NCBI GenBank assembly: GCA_905193995.1 | Contig: CAJJQT010000108.1 | Span: forward strand, 1 to 6,919 | DNA: 6,919 nt | Source: an uncultured Porphyromonadaceae bacterium | GTDB lineage: Bacteria; Bacteroidota; Bacteroidia; Bacteroidales; Muribaculaceae | Direction of reading: 5' to 3' | In this document: piece by piece, positions 1-6,702 of the stretch | How the letters are laid out: each line of letters starts with the position of its first letter | Position numbering within the stretch: position 1 is the stretch's first letter | Notes under the pieces: generated by a model | Databases searched by the model: none | Told to the model about the DNA's origin: nothing | Seen by the model: the letters and a program-made list of their open reading frames with translations, nothing else | Made by a program: the position numbers and the translations under genes

Positions 1-423
1 ATGGAACCGATGAGCGCGGGAGATTTCCTGAAGCTGATGCGCCAGAAGCGCGCCATCGTCGACCTCGACAACAAGCTGGCGTCGCGTTCGGTCAACGAGG
101 GCTTCTCCGGAGGCGAGAAGAAACGCAACGAGATCTTCCAGATGGCGATGCTCGAGCCGCGCCTGTCGATTCTCGACGAGACGGATTCGGGCCTCGACAT
201 CGACGCCCTACGCGTTGTGGCATCGGGTGTCAACAAGCTCAAGACCACCGAGAACGCCACCATCGTCATCACCCACTACCAGCGACTGCTCGACTATATA
301 AAGCCCGATTTCGTCCACATCCTTTACAAGGGCCGCATCGTCTACTCGGGCGGTCCCGAGCTGGCTCTTGAACTCGAGGAAAAGGGTTACGACTGGATCA
401 AAGAACAAGTTGACAACCAATGA
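1..423 (+). CDS. sufC: SufC, ATPase subunit of the SufBCD Fe-S scaffold (3' part only)
   Basis: This is the C-terminal 140 residues of SufC, the ABC-type ATPase that binds SufB and SufD in the cytosol and powers rearrangement of the scaffold during Fe-S cluster assembly. Visible, numbered from the window start: the ABC signature [11 protein letters not shown] (35-45), Walker B with catalytic Glu LSILDE (55-60), the D-loop SGLD (63-66) and the H-loop His92 in VITHYQRL. The Walker A motif is missing because it lies upstream: SufC proteins are about 250 residues, so roughly 110 are outside the window. The ATG at base 1 is therefore an internal methionine, not the start. The stop codon overlaps the sufD start (ATGA at 420-423), which implies translational coupling in a suf operon. 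The identification is secure because [10 protein letters not shown] and DETDSGLD are characteristic of SufC among ABC ATPases. Confidence 0.96.
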   Translation: MEPMSAGDFLKLMRQKRAIVDLDNKLASRSVNEGFSGGEKKRNEIFQMAMLEPRLSILDETDSGLDIDALRVVASGVNKLKTTENATIVITHYQRLLDYIKPDFVHILYKGRIVYSGGPELALELEEKGYDWIKEQVDNQ

Positions 424-1769
424 ACGCGCTGACTCAATATCTGACGCTCTACCGCGACTGCCGCGCCACGATCGACGCGCACGCTCCCGACGCGCTTAAC
501 CGTCGTCGGGAGGCTGCATTCAGTCGCCTCGAAAGTCTCGGCCGGCTTCCCGAGCGAGGCGACGAAGGTTTCGAAAAGGTGTCGGTCAACGATATGTTCG
601 CACCCGACTTCGGCATCAACATAGCCCGCGTGCCCTTCGGCGACGACGGGCGTGGCGGTGTCCACGGCTGCGATATACCGAACGTTGGCACTTACCCGGT
701 GACGGTGGTCAACGACGCCTTCCGCGCCCCCGGCCTGAAGCTGCCCGGTGGCCTTGAGGTGAAATCGCTTGCCGAGGCTCTTAAGGAAAATCCCGCGCTG
801 GCCGATGTGTCGGCTCTCGACCGCGGGAACCCGCTCGTGGCGCTCAACGATCTGTTCGTGCAGGACGGTGTATACATACATGTTGACGCCGGCGTGCGAG
901 TCGACCGTCCGGTGCAGATACTGTCGCTGTTCAACGCCTCACAGCCGCTTATGGCGGCGCGGCGTATCGTCGTGCATCTGGAACGCGGCGCCTCGCTGTC
1001 GGTGATTGCGTGCGACCATCCGCGCACGGCCGAGGTCGACTATCTGTCGTGCCGCACCGTCGATCTGCTGCTCGGCGCCGACTCGCAACTCGATTTCTAC
1101 GATCTCGAGGAGGCCACTCCGCGCTGCTCGCGCGCATCGGTGACGGCATCGGCGCAGGAGGCCGGCAGCCGTCTGAACGTGATGTCGGTGACGCTCGACG
1201 GCGGCGTGACCCGCAACGAATATTATGCCGCGCACCGCGGCGACGGCTGCTCGACGTCGCTTGGCGGCCTCGTGATAGCCGGAGGCGCCCAGGTGGTTGA
1301 CAACGCTACCTTCGTGACGCACGACCGCGAGCACGGCACGAGTGACCAGCTTTTCAAATATGTGCTGTTCGACTCGGCTCAGGGCGCCTTCGAAGGGCTG
1401 GTGACCGTGGCACCCCACGCCCGCTTCACCGACGCCAGTCAGAGCAACCGCAACCTGCTCGCGTCGCCGTCGGCACGTATGCACGCTATGCCGCAGCTGA
1501 TCATCAACTGCGACGACGTCAAGGCGTCGCACGGCTCGGCCACCGGCCAGCTCGACAGTGAGGCGCTCTTCTACATGCGCTCGCGCGGCATCCCTCTGGC
1601 TGAGGCGCGTATGATGCTCATCAGCGCTTTCATGGCCGAGGGTCTCGACCGGATCCATCACGAGCCGCTGCGCCAGACTCTGAGGATGCTGCTCGACCGC
1701 CGTCTGCACGGCTGTTCGGCGAGCTGCGAGAGCTGCGGCATTGAGCCGCTGCGCCGCCGCCAGGTGTGA
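420..1769 (+). CDS. sufD: SufD, scaffold subunit of the SufBCD complex
   Basis: A 449-residue SufD (E. coli SufD is about 423). It pairs with SufB and SufC as the cytosolic scaffold on which Fe-S clusters are built. A helical N-terminal region (about 1-130) is followed by the beta-helix core typical of SufB/SufD (about 140-370), then a helical C-terminal segment. The family signature near the C-terminus is clear: [20 protein letters not shown] from residue 365, then MRSRGIP and MLISAFMAE. His371 matches the His of the SufD KCSHG motif (E. coli His360, recalled), but the preceding Cys is replaced by Ala369. The last 20 residues carry a Cys cluster, C432-x3-C436-x2-C439, followed by a basic end (RRRQV) that E. 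coli SufD lacks as far as I recall. The start is fixed by the 4-base overlap with sufC. No Shine-Dalgarno is visible, so translation probably depends on coupling. SufB is excluded because its typical motifs are absent. Confidence 0.95.
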   Translation: MNALTQYLTLYRDCRATIDAHAPDALNRRREAAFSRLESLGRLPERGDEGFEKVSVNDMFAPDFGINIARVPFGDDGRGGVHGCDIPNVGTYPVTVVNDAFRAPGLKLPGGLEVKSLAEALKENPALADVSALDRGNPLVALNDLFVQDGVYIHVDAGVRVDRPVQILSLFNASQPLMAARRIVVHLERGASLSVIACDHPRTAEVDYLSCRTVDLLLGADSQLDFYDLEEATPRCSRASVTASAQEAGSRLNVMSVTLDGGVTRNEYYAAHRGDGCSTSLGGLVIAGGAQVVDNATFVTHDREHGTSDQLFKYVLFDSAQGAFEGLVTVAPHARFTDASQSNRNLLASPSARMHAMPQLIINCDDVKASHGSATGQLDSEALFYMRSRGIPLAEARMMLISAFMAEGLDRIHHEPLRQTLRMLLDRRLHGCSASCESCGIEPLRRRQV

Positions 1770-1798
1770 CACGCCGTCGGAGACCGATAACTTTACTG

Positions 1799-1805
1799 AA
1801 AGGAG
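1799..1805 (+). promoter_or_regulatory. Strong Shine-Dalgarno of sufS
   Basis: AAAGGAG lies 6 bases before the sufS ATG (1812), an ideal position for a ribosome binding site. It fixes that start. It stands out because none of the other starts in the window (sufD, purH, mreB, mreC, mreD) has a comparable purine motif, as expected for Bacteroidetes, where Shine-Dalgarno use is generally low. Confidence 0.8.
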
Positions 1806-1811
1806 TTAACC

Positions 1812-3029
1812 ATGACAATCGAAGATATCCGCCGCCAGTTTCCGATCCTCGAGCGGACCGTGTACGGCAAACCGCTGGTCTACTTCGACAACGCCGCCAC
1901 GTCGCAGACGCCGCGGCGCGTGGTCGAGGCCATAGACCGAGCCTATCTCACCCGCAAGGCTAACGTACATCGCGGCGTCCACTGCCTGTCGCAGGAAGCT
2001 ACCGACGCCATGGAGCTCGGCCGGGAGACGGCCCGTGCATTCATCAACGCGCCGTCGACCGACGAAATCATCTTCACGCGCGGCACCACCGAGGCCATCA
2101 ACCTCGTGGCCGCGTCTTACTGCCGCCTGCTTGAACCGGGCGACGAGATCATTCTCACCGTCATGGAGCACCATTCCAACATAGTGCCATGGCAACTCGC
2201 GGCAACGAACTACGGCCTTAAAATCAAGGTCGTGCCGATCGACAGCCGCGGCTGCCTCGACCTCGACGTCTACCGCTCGCTGTTCACGCCCCGCACCCGG
2301 GTCGTGGCCGTCTGTCAGGCGTCGAACGTGCTCGGCACCGTCAATCCGGTGGCCGAGATGGGCGCCGAAGCTCACCGCCACGGCTGCGTGATCCTCGTTG
2401 ACGGCGCCCAGGCCGTGCCGCATATGGAAGTCGACGTGCAGGCTATGAGTTGTGACTTCTACGCTTTTTCGTCGCACAAGATGTACGGCCCGACCGGCAT
2501 CGGTGTGCTCTACGGCCGCCGTGAACTGCTCGAGAAGATGCCGCCCTACCAGGGCGGCGGCGAGATGATAGGCCATGTGTCTTTCGACGGCACAACGTGG
2601 GCCGACCTGCCTTATAAATTCGAGGCCGGCACCCCCGACTTTGTCGATGCTGCGGCCTTCATCGAGGCCGTAGGCTTCATGCACTCCGTCGGCATCGCCG
2701 ATATGGCCGCGCATGAGCACCGGCTGCTGGAATACGCTACCGAGCGTATGCTTGAAATCCCCGGCATGCGCATTTTCGGCACTGCGCCGGGCAAGTGCGC
2801 CTTGATATCCTTTCTGATCGGCAACGCGCACCACTACGATACGGGTATGCTGCTCGACAAGATGGGCTTCGCCGTGCGCACCGGCCACCACTGCGCGCAG
2901 CCGCTGATGCACGCCCTCGGAATCGAAGGCACCGTACGCGCCTCCTTCGCCGCCTATAACACCACCGACGAGGTCGACCGCTTCATCGCCGCCCTGCGCC
3001 GCATAGCGCCGATACTTAATAATGCGTGA
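1812..3029 (+). CDS. sufS: SufS, PLP-dependent cysteine desulfurase
   Basis: A 405-residue class-V aminotransferase fold enzyme that takes sulfur from L-cysteine, leaves alanine, and holds the sulfur as a persulfide for transfer to the SufBCD scaffold. The family landmarks are all present: YFDNAATSQTP (24-34), FTRGTTEAIN (88-97), VMEHHSNIVPWQ with the PLP-stacking His at 120-121, LVDGAQ (195-200) with the Asp contacting the PLP ring, SSHKMYGPTGIG with the PLP-binding Lys223, and RTGHHCAQPLM with catalytic Cys361. The group II (SufS) type is shown by the RTGHHC motif and by the length, close to E. coli SufS at 406. The gene is complete and follows sufD by 42 bases, with its own strong Shine-Dalgarno. 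SufS enzymes usually need a partner such as SufE or SufU; neither is encoded here. Confusion with CsdA is possible by sequence alone, but the suf context settles it. Confidence 0.96.
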   Translation: MTIEDIRRQFPILERTVYGKPLVYFDNAATSQTPRRVVEAIDRAYLTRKANVHRGVHCLSQEATDAMELGRETARAFINAPSTDEIIFTRGTTEAINLVAASYCRLLEPGDEIILTVMEHHSNIVPWQLAATNYGLKIKVVPIDSRGCLDLDVYRSLFTPRTRVVAVCQASNVLGTVNPVAEMGAEAHRHGCVILVDGAQAVPHMEVDVQAMSCDFYAFSSHKMYGPTGIGVLYGRRELLEKMPPYQGGGEMIGHVSFDGTTWADLPYKFEAGTPDFVDAAAFIEAVGFMHSVGIADMAAHEHRLLEYATERMLEIPGMRIFGTAPGKCALISFLIGNAHHYDTGMLLDKMGFAVRTGHHCAQPLMHALGIEGTVRASFAAYNTTDEVDRFIAALRRIAPILNNA

Positions 3030-3036
3030 CGCTGCG

Positions 3037-3095
3037 CCGGCCGGAGGGCCGGACTGCCTGCTTTGCGCGTTCTTACGCGTTCTGAACAGTTTTTT
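3037..3095 (+). terminator. Possible terminator region after sufS
   Basis: Just after the sufS stop there are two short hairpins. The first is a 6-bp all-GC stem, CCGGCC (3037-3042) pairing with GGCCGG (3047-3052), around the loop GGAG. The second is CGCGT (3066-3070) pairing with ACGCG (3075-3079), around TCTT. A run of six T follows at 3090-3095. The T run is about 10 bases past the second stem, so this is not a textbook intrinsic terminator. The position at the end of the suf block and before a promoter supports a termination role, but only weakly. Confidence 0.35.
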
Positions 3096-3123
3096 GGAAT
3101 TTTAAGTGAGGAGTGGCGCTGTA

Positions 3124-3182
3124 AGTCGTGATTTTTTACTAAATTTGCAAGCCAATAGTATAATCTCTAAAAAATCATGGCT
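3124..3182. repeat. Imperfect 15-bp inverted repeat bracketing the purH promoter element and start codon
   Basis: The left arm is AGTCGTGATTTTTTA (3124-3138) and the right arm is TAAAAAATCATGGCT (3168-3182). Thirteen of 15 positions pair by Watson-Crick rules, the inner 10 perfectly; the two exceptions would be G-U pairs in RNA. The 29-base spacer holds the promoter element TAAATTTG. The right arm covers the purH ATG (3177-3179). It could be an operator for a dimeric regulator. In RNA started upstream of the left arm, it could be a stem that hides the purH start. Function is inferred only. Confidence 0.5.
3140..3147 (+). promoter_or_regulatory. Probable purH promoter, Bacteroidetes -7 element
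   Basis: TAAATTTG matches the Bacteroidetes primary sigma factor -7 consensus TAnnTTTG at every fixed position. It lies in an AT-rich stretch 29 bases before the purH ATG, so transcription would start near 3150-3152 with a leader of about 25 bases. A matching -33 element (TTTG or TTG) is not convincing at the expected distance: the region 3113-3121 reads GTGGCGCTG. No long leader or riboswitch fits in the remaining space. Confidence 0.6.
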
Positions 3183-4718
3183 CAGATCAAAAAAATCAGC
3201 AAAGCACTTATTTCGGTTTTCGACAAGGAAGGCCTTGACGACATACTGTCGCGCCTGGCCGCAGACGGAGTAACATTCATATCGACAGGCGGTACGCGCG
3301 CGTACATCGAGCATCTGGGCTATGCCTGCGAGGCGGTTGAGGATCTTACGGGTTATCCGTCGATACTCGGAGGCCGCGTCAAGACCCTGCATCCGAAGGT
3401 ATTCGGCGGCATCCTCGGACGCCGCGACAACGAAGGCGACGTGGCCACGATGGCCGAAATGGCTATTCCGGCCATCGACCTGGTTATAGTGGACCTCTAT
3501 CCGTTCGAGGCGACCGTAGCCTCGGGCGCATCGCACGCTGATATTATCGAAAAAATCGACATAGGCGGCATCTCGCTCATCCGTGCGGCCGCCAAGAATT
3601 TCGCCGACGTTGCCATCGTGGCCTCGAAGGCTCAGTATCCGCTGCTGCTCGGCATGCTCGAGCAGCACGGTGCATCGACCACAGCCGATGAGCGTGCCCT
3701 GCTTGCCCGCGAGGCGTTTGCCGTATCGTCGGGCTATGACGCGGCCATATTCAACTACATGGCTACGGTGACTCCGACTCCGGAACCCGATGCACTGCGT
3801 GTGGCCGTCAATCATGCCAAGGACCTCCGCTACGGCGAGAATCCCCACCAGCAGGCCCGCTTCTACGGCGACTTTGACGCCATGTTCGAGCAGCTCCACG
3901 GCAAAGAGGTATCTTACAACAACCTGCTCGACATTGACTCGGCAGTGTCGCTGATCGACGAGTTCGAGGGCGACGGCACGGTAACCTGCGCGATACTGAA
4001 GCACAACAATGCCTGCGGCGTAGCCAGCCGCGGGACCCTGGCCGAAGCCTGGCGCGACGCCCTGGCGGGCGATCCTGTGTCGGCTTTCGGCGGCGTGATA
4101 GTCACCGATAAGGCCGTTGACGCCACGTCCGCAGCCGAGATCGGCAAGATATTCTTCGAAGTGATCATAGCGCCCGACTACTCGGAGGACGCAATGGCAA
4201 TACTGACTCAGAAGAAAAACCGCATCATTCTGCGCCGCAAGCCCTGCACCCGCCCCGAGCGAACTGTACGCTCGATTCTCAATGGTGTCCTGTGTCAGCA
4301 ACGCGATACGAAAGTCGAGACGGCCGAGGATCTGAAAGTCGTGTCGGGCGAGCTCGATGAGTCCAAGATAGCCGACATGCTCTTTGCCAACAAGATAGTG
4401 AAGCACTCGAAAAGCAATGCCATAGTGGTGGCCCGCGGCGGCATGCTGCTCGGTTCGGGCGTGGGTCAGACGTCGCGTGTGGACGCCCTCAAGCAGGCTA
4501 TCGCCAAGGCCGAGAGTTTCGGCCTCGACACTCACGGCGCCACTATGGCGTCGGACGCTTTCTTCCCCTTCGCCGACTGCGTGGAGATAGCGCACGGCGC
4601 AGGTATCGACACTGTGATACAGCCGGGCGGCTCGATCCGCGACACCGATTCCGTGGATTACTGCCGCGCCAACGGCATGACGATGGTAATGACCGGCTTC
4701 CGTCACTTCCGTCACTGA
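3177..4718 (+). CDS. purH: PurH, bifunctional AICAR formyltransferase / IMP cyclohydrolase
   Basis: A 513-residue cytosolic enzyme for the last two steps of de novo purine synthesis: formylation of AICAR with 10-formyl-tetrahydrofolate, then ring closure to IMP. The N-terminal MGS-like cyclohydrolase domain (about 1-150) shows SVFDKEGL (13-20), STGGTRAYIEHLG (36-48), GGRVKTLHPKVFGGILGRR (65-83), DLVIVDLYPFE (101-111) and IDIGGISLIRAAAKN (127-141). The transferase domain shows DLRYGENPHQQARFYG (216-231), YNNLLDIDSA (247-256), the catalytic Lys275-His276 in LKHNNACGVA, and DPVSAFGGVI (299-308). It ends in RHFRH, as E. coli PurH does. The length is close to other Bacteroidetes PurH (about 507, recalled). 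KHNNACG differs from the E. coli KHANPCG but keeps Lys and His. The start has no Shine-Dalgarno and an A-rich leader, normal for the group. The gene probably starts a new transcript and precedes mreB by 39 bases. Confidence 0.97.
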   Translation: MAQIKKISKALISVFDKEGLDDILSRLAADGVTFISTGGTRAYIEHLGYACEAVEDLTGYPSILGGRVKTLHPKVFGGILGRRDNEGDVATMAEMAIPAIDLVIVDLYPFEATVASGASHADIIEKIDIGGISLIRAAAKNFADVAIVASKAQYPLLLGMLEQHGASTTADERALLAREAFAVSSGYDAAIFNYMATVTPTPEPDALRVAVNHAKDLRYGENPHQQARFYGDFDAMFEQLHGKEVSYNNLLDIDSAVSLIDEFEGDGTVTCAILKHNNACGVASRGTLAEAWRDALAGDPVSAFGGVIVTDKAVDATSAAEIGKIFFEVIIAPDYSEDAMAILTQKKNRIILRRKPCTRPERTVRSILNGVLCQQRDTKVETAEDLKVVSGELDESKIADMLFANKIVKHSKSNAIVVARGGMLLGSGVGQTSRVDALKQAIAKAESFGLDTHGATMASDAFFPFADCVEIAHGAGIDTVIQPGGSIRDTDSVDYCRANGMTMVMTGFRHFRH

Positions 4719-4757
4719 TACATACAGGTAATTACGAACTATAATAACTGAAACCAA

Positions 4758-5777
4758 ATGGGACTGTTTTCACTAACCAAGGAAATCGCTATTGACCTTG
4801 GCACAGCCAACACTATAATCATCCACAACGATAAGATCGTGATCAACGAGCCGTCGATCGTGGCACTCGACAACCGCACCGACAAACTGATAGCCGTAGG
4901 CACCGAAGCACACCTGATGGAGGGTAAGAATCCTCAGGGCATACGCACGGTACGTCCCCTGCGACAGGGTGTCATTGCCGACTTCAACGCCGCCGAACTG
5001 ATGATCCGCGGCCTTGTAAAGAAGGCCAGCAGCCGCTCGAACTGGTTCTCGCCGTCGCTGCGCATGGTTGTCGGCATCCCGTCGGGCTCGACCGAAGTGG
5101 AGATCCGCGCCGTGCGCGACTCGTCGGAGCACGCCGGCGGCCGCGACGTCTACATGATCTATGAGCCCATGGCCGCAGCGCTGGGCATAGGACTCGACGT
5201 AGAGGCGCCCGAGGGCAACATGATAGTCGACATAGGCGGCGGCACGACCGAGATCGCCGTAATATCGCTGGGCGGCATCGTCTCGAACAAGAGTATCCAG
5301 GTGGCGGGCAACGACCTGACCGAGGACATACAGAACCATATGCGCCGCGCGCACAACGTGCGCGTGGGCGTGCGCACTGCCGAGCAGATCAAGATGCACG
5401 TAGGATCGGCCCTGACAGAACTTGAGACCCCGCCGGACGACTACATCGTACACGGCCCCAACATGATGACCGCCCTGCCGATGGAAGTACCGGTAAGCTA
5501 TCAGGAAATCAGCCACTGTATCGAGAAGACTATCTCGAAGATCGAGGCCGCCGTACTGGCAGCGCTGGAACAGACTCCGCCGGAGCTCTATGCAGACCTG
5601 GTGCGCAACGGCATCTACCTGGCCGGCGGCGGCGCCCTGCTGCGCGGTCTCGACAAGCGCTTCACCGACAAGATCGGCATCCAGTTCCATATAGCCGAGG
5701 ATCCGCTGCTGTCGGTAGCACGCGGCACGGGCGTTGCGCTGAAGAATATCAACAAGTTCTCGTTCCTCATCCGCTGA
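4758..5777 (+). CDS. mreB: MreB, actin-like rod-shape protein
   Basis: A 339-residue bacterial actin homologue of usual length. It forms short membrane-bound filaments under the inner membrane and directs lateral cell-wall synthesis with MreC, MreD, RodA and PBP2. Nucleotide-site motifs are in order: phosphate-1 IDLGTANT (12-19), Glu136 in YEPMAAALG, phosphate-2 VDIGGGTTEIAVIS (157-170), and the adenosine motif YLAGGGALLRGLD (287-299). Membrane contact is suggested by a short hydrophobic N-terminus (MGLFSLTKEIA) and a hydrophobic loop with Trp96-Phe97, where MreB proteins carry their membrane-insertion residues. The upstream gap is 39 bases with no Shine-Dalgarno and no recognisable -7 element, so co-transcription from purH is plausible; it contains an 8-bp palindrome GTAATTAC (4728-4735) of unknown meaning. 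An FtsA or DnaK-type relative is excluded by length and by overall identity to MreB. Confidence 0.97.
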   Translation: MGLFSLTKEIAIDLGTANTIIIHNDKIVINEPSIVALDNRTDKLIAVGTEAHLMEGKNPQGIRTVRPLRQGVIADFNAAELMIRGLVKKASSRSNWFSPSLRMVVGIPSGSTEVEIRAVRDSSEHAGGRDVYMIYEPMAAALGIGLDVEAPEGNMIVDIGGGTTEIAVISLGGIVSNKSIQVAGNDLTEDIQNHMRRAHNVRVGVRTAEQIKMHVGSALTELETPPDDYIVHGPNMMTALPMEVPVSYQEISHCIEKTISKIEAAVLAALEQTPPELYADLVRNGIYLAGGGALLRGLDKRFTDKIGIQFHIAEDPLLSVARGTGVALKNINKFSFLIR

Positions 5778-5784
5778 TGAATGA

Positions 5785-5809
5785 GGCCGGCGGGAGTGTC
5801 CCGGCGGCC
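5785..5809 (+). repeat. GC-rich hairpin between mreB and mreC
   Basis: The 46-base gap between mreB and mreC holds a GC-rich stem: CGGGA (5791-5795) pairs with TCCCG (5799-5803) around the loop GTG, and outer GGCC segments (5785-5788 and 5806-5809) can pair with mismatches between. No T run follows, so it does not look like an intrinsic terminator. It could slow polymerase or protect the mreB 3' end from exonuclease, but the sequence alone does not show that. Confidence 0.4.
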
Positions 5810-5823
5810 GCGGTGTCGCATAA

Positions 5824-6702
5824 ATGAAAGATCTGATAGAGTTTCTGCGCCACTACAGCAAGTGGCTGGTGTTCGCCGTTTACATAGTGGTGAGCTGCCT
5901 GCTGCTGTCGGGGAGCGATCCCTACAGGCGGCATCTGTGGCTGACGTCGGCCTCAGCGGTGGCCGGATCGGTGTACGATATGGGCAACAGCGTCACGTCG
6001 TACTTCGACCTTCGTGCGACCAACGAGGACCTCAACCGCCGCAACGCCGAGCTCGAGTCGCGCGTGATGAGTCTGAAGGAGCAGCTGCAGGACCTGCAGC
6101 TTAAGACGTTCACCGACACGATGCCGTCGCCCGACAGCGTGCCGCACTTCGATTTCATTGTAGCCAATGTGATCAACAATTCGACCCATCACCCCTACAA
6201 CTATCTGACTATCAACAAAGGTACGGCCGACGGTGTGCGCCCCGAACAGGGCGTGATCGACCACTCGGGCGTGGTAGGAACGGTGAGCGTGGCCGGCGAG
6301 CACTATTCGCGCGTGATATCGCTGCTGAATCCCAATTTCCGACTGTCGTGCAAGATCAAGGACAGCGAGCACTTCGGTTCGCTCGTGTGGGACGGTCTGG
6401 ACCCGACGACGGCCCTCCTGGAGGAGCTCCCACGCCACACTGTATTCAAGACCGGCGACACGATAGTCACGTCGGGGTATTCGGCCGTCTTTCCTGCCGG
6501 GTTGCCAGTGGGTGTGATCGTCGACGACGCCGACAACCACAAGGAAAACTTCTTTACGCTGAAAATAAAGCTTTTCGCCGACTTCTCGCGCCTCAGCAAC
6601 GTCCAGGTCGTGATCAACAACCGCCGCGATGAGATAATGCAAGTTGAGAATACTCCGCTGACCGGCAACTCAGAGTCGAACATTAATCCCGGAAACAGAT
6701 GA
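5824..6702 (+). CDS. mreC: MreC, rod-shape periplasmic scaffold protein
   Basis: A 292-residue MreC. It sits in the inner membrane with its main part in the periplasm, linking MreB filaments to PBP2/RodA and the wall-synthesis complex. It has a short cytosolic N-terminus, one membrane segment at about 14-30 (WLVFAVYIVVSCLLLSG), and a heptad-like, charge-rich coiled-coil region at about 65-95 (TNEDLNRRNAELESRVMSLK), the usual dimerisation segment. The beta-barrel domain follows (about 110-265), with NKGTADGV (131-138), HSGVVGTV (147-154), LLNPNF (167-172) and the conserved TIVTSGYSAVFPAGLPVGVI (213-232). The last 25 residues are polar and rich in Asn and Ser, probably disordered. The start has no Shine-Dalgarno (TCGCATAA precedes the ATG), but the membrane segment is correctly placed, which supports it. 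The stop overlaps the mreD start by ATGA. Confidence 0.95.
   Translation: MKDLIEFLRHYSKWLVFAVYIVVSCLLLSGSDPYRRHLWLTSASAVAGSVYDMGNSVTSYFDLRATNEDLNRRNAELESRVMSLKEQLQDLQLKTFTDTMPSPDSVPHFDFIVANVINNSTHHPYNYLTINKGTADGVRPEQGVIDHSGVVGTVSVAGEHYSRVISLLNPNFRLSCKIKDSEHFGSLVWDGLDPTTALLEELPRHTVFKTGDTIVTSGYSAVFPAGLPVGVIVDDADNHKENFFTLKIKLFADFSRLSNVQVVINNRRDEIMQVENTPLTGNSESNINPGNR

Noticed and set aside
1..3. ATG at the first base as the start of sufC
   Set aside because: The Walker A motif and about 110 residues of SufC are missing, so this Met is internal and the gene begins outside the window.
1713..1733. SufD tail as a radical-SAM domain because of C-x3-C-x2-C
   Set aside because: Radical-SAM enzymes carry this motif near the start of a barrel of 200 or more residues; here only 10 residues follow the last Cys.
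1788..1795. TAACTTTA before sufS as a promoter element
   Set aside because: It misses the final G of TAnnTTTG, has no -33 partner, and would start transcription on top of the Shine-Dalgarno. sufS is more simply read from the suf transcript.
3030..3176. A riboswitch or small RNA in the sufS-purH spacer
   Set aside because: The leader from the likely start site is only about 25 bases, and no purine-type or other aptamer core is recognisable. The structure seen is covered by the hairpins and the inverted repeat.
4698..4715. Perfect tandem 9-base repeat TTCCGTCAC at the end of purH
   Set aside because: It encodes FRHFRH, and the PurH C-terminus is naturally of this form (RHFRH in E. coli too), so protein conservation explains it.
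3102..4757. A 551-codon open frame on the minus strand across all of purH
   Set aside because: It lies antisense to an unmistakable purH and has no recognisable motif; long antisense frames are expected from the codon bias of GC-rich genes. The same applies to minus-strand frames at 1806-2912, 4773-5690, 939-1772 and 5953-6642.
5781..6104. A plus-strand frame beginning right after the mreB stop
   Set aside because: It overlaps mreC in another frame, is arginine-rich as expected of a shifted frame, and matches no family I know.
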